Assembly: GCF_048571125.1 (NCBI RefSeq)
Contig: NZ_CP182343.1
Coordinates: 2,108,001 to 2,172,000 of the forward strand
Length of the DNA: 64,000 nucleotides
Direction of reading: 5' to 3'
From: Arcobacter siniprincipis
Lineage (GTDB): Bacteria; Campylobacterota; Campylobacteria; Campylobacterales; Arcobacteraceae
The notes beneath the pieces were generated by a model. The model did not search any database and was not told the DNA's origin. It was given only the letters and a program-made list of their open reading frames with translations. The position numbers and the translations under genes are program-made. This document shows, piece after piece, positions 27,019 to 33,882 of this stretch (its first letter is position 1; each line of letters begins with the position of its first letter).

Positions 27019-28332
27019 CTATATTCCGAAATTCGTTATTGTAAGTCTATATACGGGACTATATTCTTTTCCATCAAAAACTTTATATTCTAAATATGCA
27101 TCAGTGGTAAGCCCAGGAGGTGAACCTGCAGAGATTGAAAGGGTAGCGATGGTACCTGATATTGTAGATGTCTGTATTGAGGAACCCCAAGGGCTTCTTA
27201 TCACTCCACTACCAACATAAATCACAGTTAAAGTATCTCCATCCACATCTTGAATATGTGAAGCTAAGTCTACAGATTTTGTAAATCCATTGCCTGGTAT
27301 ATTAACTGTAAAACTTTCTCCTGTAGGTTTTGTATTTGGAACGGATGTTTTTTCGGTATTTGTATTATTATCACGATTTAAACTCTTTTGAATTCGTTGG
27401 TTAAATTCACTTGATGCTAATTCTTGTGCTTTAAGAGTTCCTGTTCCTATTTGATTTTCAAAGAAATCTCTGTTACTCAAGGGCTCATTTTCTATGTCTT
27501 CATCATACACCAAACCATACGAGACTGAGTTTGAAGTATTAGCAGTTGCTTTAAATATAGGAGACCATTTTTGTGAGGCAAAGGCATATTTAACTCCCAG
27601 TATTACTCTATAATTATTCTCATCTACAACTTGTGCATCATCATATTGCACAGAAGTTCTGATATCTTCGATAGGATAATAAGCTGCTTCTACAATCATT
27701 CCAGAATAATTTTTATGATATAGATGTGAGTTTTGATAAGTACCCACAGCTTCAAGCGTTCCCCAATCTTTTTCATAATCCATCTCATATTGAGCCAAAG
27801 TTTCTACATACACAGTATTGGTATACCCATTTGCATCATATGCATTGCTTAGTTTATTTCCAAGATATCCTATTTCAATATTATAGTTTGAATCATCTCC
27901 ATAACCAAGAGAAGTTCCTAGTGTATATTGTTTGATATCAATCAACTCAGAATTAAAAGGTATTTCTTTATTTAAATATCCCACTCCACCTTTTAAATAG
28001 AAGTTTTTTGGCAAGGCATATTTATAAACTCCATAAAGTTTATTATAATCATTTCCATACTCAATACCTGTTTTGATATTGTCATCTTTATACTCTATTC
28101 CCATTCCTGAGTAGGTTTTATCATCTAATCTTTCACCTGCTCCAAATATTCTTAACTCAGATGAGTTATCTTTAGTCTCTTTATTACTTTGACTAATAGT
28201 ATTGAGTTCATTATTATTAGAATCTGCAAATATAAATGTTGTACTACATAAAAGTACACTAACTATTAAACTTATCCTCATATCTTTTTGTAAGATTTTT
28301 AAACGGGAACTATAATTTACATTTGCTTTCAT
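27019..28332 (-). CDS. ESPR-signal beta-barrel protein with C-terminal Ig/cadherin-like domain
   Basis: A 437-aa protein. The signal peptide is of the ESPR type (MKANVNYSSRLKILQKDMR) and begins with the same nine residues as the TpsA proteins. Residues about 45-285 show alternating amphipathic strands with aromatic ends (TGIEYGNDYNKLYGVYKY, YRVILGVKYAF), like a 12-strand barrel. A linker rich in Asn/Thr follows, then about 325-437 resembles a cadherin-like Ig domain (DVDGDTLTV ... YKVFDGKEYSPVYRLTI). The order barrel then Ig domain is that of intimin/invasin inverse autotransporters (type Ve), but a LysM domain is not seen. The assignment is structural inference. Confidence 0.6.
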   Translation of the reverse strand: MKANVNYSSRLKILQKDMRISLIVSVLLCSTTFIFADSNNNELNTISQSNKETKDNSSELRIFGAGERLDDKTYSGMGIEYKDDNIKTGIEYGNDYNKLYGVYKYALPKNFYLKGGVGYLNKEIPFNSELIDIKQYTLGTSLGYGDDSNYNIEIGYLGNKLSNAYDANGYTNTVYVETLAQYEMDYEKDWGTLEAVGTYQNSHLYHKNYSGMIVEAAYYPIEDIRTSVQYDDAQVVDENNYRVILGVKYAFASQKWSPIFKATANTSNSVSYGLVYDEDIENEPLSNRDFFENQIGTGTLKAQELASSEFNQRIQKSLNRDNNTNTEKTSVPNTKPTGESFTVNIPGNGFTKSVDLASHIQDVDGDTLTVIYVGSGVIRSPWGSSIQTSTISGTIATLSISAGSPPGLTTDAYLEYKVFDGKEYSPVYRLTITNFGI

Positions 28333-28386
28333 AATATTGTCCTTGTATAAAGAAAAGAGAAATCTCTTCTTTTTTTATATACAAGT

Positions 28387-28418
28387 ATTATATTTAGCTA
28401 TCGTTATATTCACCGTTA
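28387..28418 (-). promoter_or_regulatory. Promoter of the barrel-Ig gene, embedded in the kinase gene's 3' end
   Basis: Half-sites TAACG lie at 28418-28414 and 28406-28402 on the minus strand with TATAAT at 28392-28387. The box lies inside the histidine kinase reading frame, whose last residues SNGEYNDS it encodes; the kinase stop TAA lies in the 9-nt spacer. The sequence is the same as at tpsA2. Confidence 0.7.
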
Positions 28419-30274
28419 CTTTTTTGTATTTTATTTTTAAACCATAAAGAAATATGTGTTCCCTTATCAACTACTACTTGAAGGTTTCCTTCTAGTTGGT
28501 CAGTTGCAAGTGATTCTACCATCATCTCTCCAAAGTTTGCTTTTGTGTTAGCACCTTTTCCAATACCATTATCAGAAACTTCTAGTAAGGTTCCATTATC
28601 TACATTATTTAGTGAAATTTTTATGATTCCCCCACTTGAATCAAAAGCATGCTTTACAGCATTTGTAACTAACTCATTTACTATAAGACCACAATATATA
28701 GCCTCTTCTGTGTCTAAAAAAGAGTTTATATCAAGTTCAAATGTGATATTTTCTAGCTCGAAACTATCTTTTATATTTTGTAAAACTTTTTCAAAATACT
28801 CTTTTGCATCAATATTTACAAGATTTTTTTGATTGTAAAGCATCTGGTGTACGATACTCATAGCATGGATTTTTCTCTCTACATCGTAGAGTTTTTCTTG
28901 AATGAATTCATCATTGTTATCATTGAGTTTAAGTGCGTAGAGAGAAGTGATAAATTGCATGTTGTTTTTTACTCGATGATGTAGTTCTTTTAGCAGGAGT
29001 TCATTTTGTTTTAATTCGTTGTTTAACTCTTGAGTTCTTATGTTTACAATTTTTTCTAAACGGTTAGATTCATTTTGTTGTTGTATTAAAAGTGACTTGG
29101 TTAAATCGTTTTTTTTCATCTCTAATCTTTTGATACGATACGCTAATGATATAGCAAATAAAATAACCTCTGCCATAATAAGAGTTTCAAAGGTATAAGT
29201 AAATACATACTTTTCAGGAATTAGTCCCAAAAATTTGAAAAATAGTGATAACCAAGCTAAAAGAGCAAAACTCCAGCCCAATAAGAAAAATTTTGCTTGA
29301 GGATTTTTCTTATAAAGAGCATAAAATCCAATCCCAAGAAAATAGTATGGGGTAACAAACTGAAAAAGAATTACCTGTGGAACAGTAAAGATATCAAAGA
29401 TTTGTAAAACATAATAAACAGGTATTATACAAATGATGGTTTTTAAAGATAAGTCAATTTTAGGATAAAGTTTTGTATTCAAAAAATATCGAATAAAAAG
29501 AGTCATAGTAAAGGAAACGAAAACATTTGCATAAAAAAGATTAAAATATAAACTTTTTTTGACAAATTCAATATCATCCATAGGAAAAAAATAAAGTCTT
29601 ATATATATAGAAAATTCGCTTTGTAAAAGTGTAGCAATAAGATATAAAAAGTAATACAAATAGATTTTGTCTTTTGTAAATATGAATAAAAAGATATTAT
29701 ATAAAACAAGAGATAATATCCCACCAAAAAAGAGTGCCCAAATTACTTGTTTAGCTGTATCTTCTTTACTGAACTCTTTTGTTTCATGAAGTATTGGATT
29801 GAACCACAAAGAGAGTTTTTCATTTTTCACATGAAGATAGTAATTTTGTGTACTATTTGGCTCAATAGTTGTAGAAACATTAAGCTTAACTCTTCCATCA
29901 AATTTTCCAAGGCGATAAAATCCAGTGGTTTTTTTAGATACTATTTTTTGGTTTTTTATTTCATAAAGCTCAATTTCTTCTAAAAAGATATTTCCGAAAC
30001 TAATTTTCTTTTCTATTGTTTTTGATGTAGGATTTTGAAGTTGAAATTTTATCCATACACCTTCAGGAGCTAAAATACAATAATCAACAACTTTTTTATT
30101 TGTTGTAATAAATTTATCATTTTTATTTAAAATAGTATTTATGGTTTCGTAATTGCCTATATCATGGTATATTTTGGAGTTGGGGAGAAGGTCTATATTA
30201 TTTGGTGTATTGACCAAAATAGTTGCTTGTAAATTTATATATAAAAAAACTAATAAAATGATTGGATAACGCAT
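28394..30274 (-). CDS. 7TMR-DISM sensor histidine kinase (HisKA_2 type)
   Basis: A 626-aa membrane kinase. A signal peptide is followed by a periplasmic 7TMR-DISMED2-like domain (about 25-160; GVWIKFQLQNPTSKTIEKKI), seven helices (about 175-385), a coiled coil, and a HisKA_2 dimerisation domain with the phospho-acceptor in LLKELHHRVKNNMQFI. The HATPase domain has NELVTNAVKHAF and SDNGIGKG; its G2 box (FGEMMVESLATDQLEG) is degenerate. It is divergent from the response regulator gene 90 nt away and directly upstream of the adhesin genes, so it is the likely sensor for this locus. The final eight residues are encoded by operator DNA of the next promoter. Confidence 0.9.
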   Translation of the reverse strand: MRYPIILLVFLYINLQATILVNTPNNIDLLPNSKIYHDIGNYETINTILNKNDKFITTNKKVVDYCILAPEGVWIKFQLQNPTSKTIEKKISFGNIFLEEIELYEIKNQKIVSKKTTGFYRLGKFDGRVKLNVSTTIEPNSTQNYYLHVKNEKLSLWFNPILHETKEFSKEDTAKQVIWALFFGGILSLVLYNIFLFIFTKDKIYLYYFLYLIATLLQSEFSIYIRLYFFPMDDIEFVKKSLYFNLFYANVFVSFTMTLFIRYFLNTKLYPKIDLSLKTIICIIPVYYVLQIFDIFTVPQVILFQFVTPYYFLGIGFYALYKKNPQAKFFLLGWSFALLAWLSLFFKFLGLIPEKYVFTYTFETLIMAEVILFAISLAYRIKRLEMKKNDLTKSLLIQQQNESNRLEKIVNIRTQELNNELKQNELLLKELHHRVKNNMQFITSLYALKLNDNNDEFIQEKLYDVERKIHAMSIVHQMLYNQKNLVNIDAKEYFEKVLQNIKDSFELENITFELDINSFLDTEEAIYCGLIVNELVTNAVKHAFDSSGGIIKISLNNVDNGTLLEVSDNGIGKGANTKANFGEMMVESLATDQLEGNLQVVVDKGTHISLWFKNKIQKSNGEYNDS

Positions 30275-30326
30275 AAGACTCTTTTTTTCAAAAGTTTAAC
30301 ATAAAAAAAGTAATGTTTTTACAATA

Positions 30327-30358
30327 TAACGATAAATATAACGCAGAAGTGATAAAAT
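30327..30358 (+). promoter_or_regulatory. Response-regulator promoter with shared box (autoregulation)
   Basis: Half-sites TAACG lie at 30327-30331 and 30339-30343. Nine nt (CAGAAGTGA) follow, then the -10-like TAAAAT at 30353-30358. The spacing is identical to the four adhesin promoters although the flanking bases differ. The predicted transcription start falls at or next to the ATG at 30365. Confidence 0.7.
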
Positions 30359-30364
30359 ACTTAC

Positions 30365-31051
30365 ATGAAAAAAATTAACATATTAATCATAGAAGATACA
30401 ACTTTAACTGCACAAAAGATGAAAAGAACATTAGAATGGGCAGGATACCATGTAGTTGCTATTGCAAGTAGAAGTGAAAATGCTTTAGAGGCAATGTTTA
30501 AAGAGCATGTTGATATTATCATCGCAGATATCAATATCAAAGGTGAACTAAATGGTATCGAAACAACAAAGCTTATTCAAAAAAACTTCAATGTTCCAGT
30601 TATATTTTTAACATCATACCACGATGATACAACACTAACTGAAGCTTCTAGCGTCAACTTTACAGGATATATTGTAAAACCATATTTAGATGCCCATCTT
30701 CTTAGAGAAGTAAAACTAGCCTCTCTTCGTTTTGGACTGAATAATAAAATTGAAGCAATTAAACTTGATAATGAATATGTTTATGATGTACAAAATAAAG
30801 TTTTATTGAAAAATAATAAAGAGATAACTCTAACAAAAAAAGAAGAACAATTTTTATATATGCTAATACAAAATAAAAACAGTGTAATATCCAATGAATA
30901 TGTTGATTTAACATTATGGCATGACAATGCAACTTATGATGAGAATAGAAGACAATTACTTTTTAGACTAAGAAAAAAAGTACCAGAGTTAGATATTCAA
31001 ACTATTAAAGGTGTAGGTTATATTTTAAAAACAAATACCCCTGATATATAG
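30365..31051 (+). CDS. OmpR-family response regulator of the adhesin locus
   Basis: A 228-aa protein. The receiver domain has acidic residues Glu10/Asp11, the phospho-acceptor Asp55 (IIIADINIKG), Thr in FLTSY and the Lys in YIVKPY. The C-terminal winged helix (Trans_reg_C) reads EITLTKKEEQFLYMLIQNKNSVISNEYVDLTLW ... RRQLLFRLRKKVPELDIQTIKGVGYIL. OmpR-type proteins bind direct repeats as dimers, which fits the TAACG-N7-TAACG boxes here and in front of its own gene. No Shine-Dalgarno is visible, suggesting a leaderless mRNA. Confidence 0.93.
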   Translation: MKKINILIIEDTTLTAQKMKRTLEWAGYHVVAIASRSENALEAMFKEHVDIIIADINIKGELNGIETTKLIQKNFNVPVIFLTSYHDDTTLTEASSVNFTGYIVKPYLDAHLLREVKLASLRFGLNNKIEAIKLDNEYVYDVQNKVLLKNNKEITLTKKEEQFLYMLIQNKNSVISNEYVDLTLWHDNATYDENRRQLLFRLRKKVPELDIQTIKGVGYILKTNTPDI

Positions 31052-31063
31052 TATAAATTTTAA

Positions 31064-31924
31064 CTATGAATGAGTATATAACCTATAGTGATTATTCCAC
31101 TCTTCGACAATAAACTCATTATCTTCTACCACATCAATATAGTCATTTTCAACTAAATCAAACTTTTGTGCTTTTGCTCTAATTCTTGTTTGATAAGAAA
31201 AGTTAAGAATAGTATTATACTCAAAAGTATTTTTCAATTCTTCTTGAAAAGAATCAATTTCAATTTTTAACCCATGCAAGTGTTTTATGTGTTCTCCAAT
31301 CTCAATATCCCAGTCCAACCTATGACTTAAGGCATTAACAATATTCTCTTTTGAATATTCTATACCAATTGCATCTTTAAATTTTCTATTAATATCTTTA
31401 ATAAGAGAAGATATATTTACTTCTTTTAAATCTCTTAAAATAAAATATAAATCAAAAAGGTCTTTAATAGTATCAGGACGGTCACATAAAGCTTTTAATT
31501 TGTACAACAAAAGATTATATAAATTTTCAGTTCTAAATAATTCTTCATTTTTAAAAGTAACATCTTTTACTCTAGAACAAGTAAAATTTAGTATTTCTAT
31601 TTTAACTATTTCATCATTATCTTCAAAGTCATAAAACATTCTCCAAGATAATTCATCTTTAATCCATTTTATATCAATAAGTTTTGCATCTGGAAGTTTT
31701 GACATTAATTCTACAATTTCATTCTTTATTTCATCAAGTTCAACTTTATCACATAACTTTTCCATAAAGAAATCAAGGTCTTCTGAATGTCTGTAAGAAG
31801 CAGGTAATACAAACCTTTGAAGCCCTGTACCACCTGCAAGAAAGATTTTATTATTTAAAGGTTTTAATTGTTCAAGTATTTTATCTTGATTTTTAAATAC
31901 TGAACTCCAATCATTTCTATGCAT
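31064..31924 (-). CDS. AbiEii/AbiGii-type nucleotidyltransferase toxin
   Basis: A 286-aa protein with the nucleotidyltransferase site LAGGTGLQRF (Gly31-Gly32) and RHSEDLDFF (Asp49, Asp51), the hallmark of AbiEii toxins of type IV-like abortive-infection pairs. The rest of the protein is helical with LCDRPDTIKDLFDLYFIL, also usual in the family. The gene overlaps the upstream HTH gene by 8 nt. It lies just outside the integrated element, between the response regulator and attL. Whether it acts against phage is unknown. Confidence 0.85.
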   Translation of the reverse strand: MHRNDWSSVFKNQDKILEQLKPLNNKIFLAGGTGLQRFVLPASYRHSEDLDFFMEKLCDKVELDEIKNEIVELMSKLPDAKLIDIKWIKDELSWRMFYDFEDNDEIVKIEILNFTCSRVKDVTFKNEELFRTENLYNLLLYKLKALCDRPDTIKDLFDLYFILRDLKEVNISSLIKDINRKFKDAIGIEYSKENIVNALSHRLDWDIEIGEHIKHLHGLKIEIDSFQEELKNTFEYNTILNFSYQTRIRAKAQKFDLVENDYIDVVEDNEFIVEEWNNHYRLYTHS

Positions 31925-32330
31925 TGATTAATTTACCTATTATCTCTCTTTGCACAAGAGAAGGAAGATTCTCCTCTAATCGTTTCAAAATCTTTTGATT
32001 ATTTTCTTTTATCCCTTTAACAATATCGCTAATAGTATAATTTGTACCCCAAAATACTGATTTTAATCTTTTCTCTTCATTTTTAGTTAAGAGATATTCT
32101 ACATTATTAGGTTTTTCAAAATTCTTCCTCAAATCTTGAACAATATCTAAATCAAGTTTTCTTCGATAATTCATGTCTTTTAATATAACCATAGCATAAG
32201 GAGGAACATAATTTCTTTTTTTCCATCCAACAACAGTATCATAAGGAATTTTTGAATATTCAGAAAAATCTTTTTTTGAAATATGATTATTTATCAATAT
32301 TTTTTCAAATATTATATTATTAACTTCCAT
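31917..32330 (-). CDS. HTH antitoxin partner of the AbiEii-like toxin
   Basis: A 137-aa protein with an N-terminal helix-turn-helix (NNHISKKDFSEYSKIPYDTVVGWKKRNYVPPYAMVIL) and a helical C-terminal half (ERLKSVFWGTNYTISDIVKGIKENNQKI). Its place directly before, and overlapping, the nucleotidyltransferase gene marks it as the cognate antitoxin/autorepressor. It is shorter than classical AbiEi and lacks the usual AbiEi C-terminal domain that I could recognise. Confidence 0.7.
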   Translation of the reverse strand: MEVNNIIFEKILINNHISKKDFSEYSKIPYDTVVGWKKRNYVPPYAMVILKDMNYRRKLDLDIVQDLRKNFEKPNNVEYLLTKNEEKRLKSVFWGTNYTISDIVKGIKENNQKILKRLEENLPSLVQREIIGKLINA

Positions 32331-32426
32331 GACTAACCTTTCTTTATTAAAATTCTATCATTTTTTAGAATATATGTCAAAATGACAACTATTTAAATTT
32401 TAGATACAATTCTTTTTTTATCATTA

Positions 32427-32459
32427 TTACAGTATTTTCTCCTGACCAATTCTATATAA
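32427..32459 (-). pseudogene. Displaced native 3' end of the TIGR02757 gene
   Basis: Read on the minus strand this piece gives LYRIGQEKIL-stop. The intact gene on the other side of the element ends LYRIGQERLL-stop. The piece contains the attL copy of the 19-bp repeat and is the chromosomal gene end left behind after integration. Confidence 0.8.
32440..32458. other. attL (19-bp direct repeat)
   Basis: TCCTGACCAATTCTATATA, identical to 46413-46431. On the minus strand it encodes part of the conserved C-terminus YRIGQE of the TIGR02757 protein, so the attachment site is a protein-gene 3' end and not a tRNA gene. Confidence 0.85.
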
Positions 32460-32572
32460 TATGTGTTAAATATATACCTCTTGATATATTTTAATACACA
32501 TACCACAACTTAACCTATTTAAAGGATTCTTTAAAAATATTTTTCATATACTTTGGTACATTTATATATAAA

Positions 32573-32612
32573 AAAGTGTACTTTAAAGTGTACTTATTAA
32601 AAGGTGTACCTT
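32573..32612. promoter_or_regulatory. Three GTGTAC-core repeats before the integrase start
   Basis: AAAGTGTACTT occurs at 32573-32583 and 32585-32595, and a related AAAGGTGTACCTT overlaps the integrase ribosome binding site at 32600-32612. AAAGTGTACT recurs at 46349-46358 near attR, with ATGTACTT just before it. They may be integrase arm-binding sites or operators for the integrase gene. Confidence 0.45.
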
Positions 32613-33796
32613 TGGAAAAATATATTAGAGTAAAATTAGCTAACTCAAATTGTACTGGTATTTCACTTGCAGTTGACACAAATGATAATGTTAAAGAGAT
32701 AACATCAGTTATTGAAGCAAATAAATATATTAACGGTAATTATAAACTTCAACTAAGACTTAAAATAAATGGTAAAGCAAGTAAAAAAGTATTTTATTTC
32801 AATACAAAAGATATAGGATTTAAGAAATCAATTGATTTTGTATCTGCATCAAGAGAATCATTAAAGAAAAAACTTGCAACAAAAGGTACACTTAGAGAAA
32901 AATATACTGAAAATACAACAGAAACAAATACATTTTTAGAACAAGCAAAATTATATATAAAACAAAAGAGCATATCTCTACGAGAATCATCAATCCAAAA
33001 TTATTCGACTAACCTATTAACTCATGCTAAAGAACTTCATAATAAGCCTTATAATTCAATTACAGTTCATGATGTACAAAAGCAAGTCAATAAATTAATT
33101 GGTAAAAGACAACCTGCAACAGTAAAACTTTTAGCATTAAATTTAAAAACATTTTTAAAACCATTAAATTTGGACTGGTCTTTATTGGAAATACCAGAAG
33201 TAGATAATAAAATTGATTATACCCTTACATTAGATGATACAAGAACAATAATAAAAGCAATGAGAAATTATAGTTTAGTAAATGCAGATGGAAACAAATA
33301 TTATCAATTTCCTGAAATAAAAAACATTTTCTTATTTTTACTTACTGGTCGTAGAATTTCAGAAGTATTAAATTTAAAATATTCAGATTTAAATCTATCT
33401 GCAAATACATTTAAAATTCCTGCGGGAAGAGCAAAAGGTAAAAAAGAGTTAGTATTTGAATTAGATGATACATTATTAAATGCAATCAAAGAACAAGCAA
33501 CACTAAATCATATTGAATTAAATGATACTCTTGATATTAAAATTTTCAACTATACAAAAGAAACTCCAAGATGGCACTTTCAAAGACTATTAAATACACT
33601 TGGAAAACCAAGACTTAGATTACATGATATAAGACATATGTTAGCCACTACCCTACTTCAAAATGAAGTAGCAGTTGCAGATGTAAGTAGAATGTTGGGT
33701 CATAGTTCAATTATCGTTACAGAACAAAGGTATGTTACTAAATCTAAAGAGCAGGCTTCACGGGCAATTAAAGCTTTGGATAAACTTATTAATTAA
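32612..33796 (+). CDS. Tyrosine-type site-specific integrase
   Basis: A 394-aa recombinase. It has an N-terminal SAM-like core-binding domain (about 110-190; LRESSIQNYSTNLLTHAKEL) and a catalytic domain with Arg in LLTGRRISEVLNLKYSDL, the HxxR box HDIRHMLATTLL, the His in MLGHSSI and the nucleophile Tyr in TEQRYV. The open frame extends to a GTG at 32576, but the TTG at 32612 with AAAAGG about 7 nt upstream gives the more usual N-terminus. It lies 153 nt from attL and should catalyse excision and integration of the element. Confidence 0.93.
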   Translation: MEKYIRVKLANSNCTGISLAVDTNDNVKEITSVIEANKYINGNYKLQLRLKINGKASKKVFYFNTKDIGFKKSIDFVSASRESLKKKLATKGTLREKYTENTTETNTFLEQAKLYIKQKSISLRESSIQNYSTNLLTHAKELHNKPYNSITVHDVQKQVNKLIGKRQPATVKLLALNLKTFLKPLNLDWSLLEIPEVDNKIDYTLTLDDTRTIIKAMRNYSLVNADGNKYYQFPEIKNIFLFLLTGRRISEVLNLKYSDLNLSANTFKIPAGRAKGKKELVFELDDTLLNAIKEQATLNHIELNDTLDIKIFNYTKETPRWHFQRLLNTLGKPRLRLHDIRHMLATTLLQNEVAVADVSRMLGHSSIIVTEQRYVTKSKEQASRAIKALDKLIN

Positions 33797-33882
33797 TATG
33801 ATAAGTCTAATAAATTACTCTTTAAATAAACACAACTAATAAAATATTTATTCTAATATTTATGTTCTAAAATAATCTTTTA

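Noticed and set aside
32440..32458. tRNA gene as the attachment site
   Set aside because: No cloverleaf can be drawn around either copy of the 19-bp repeat; both lie in codons of the TIGR02757 gene end.
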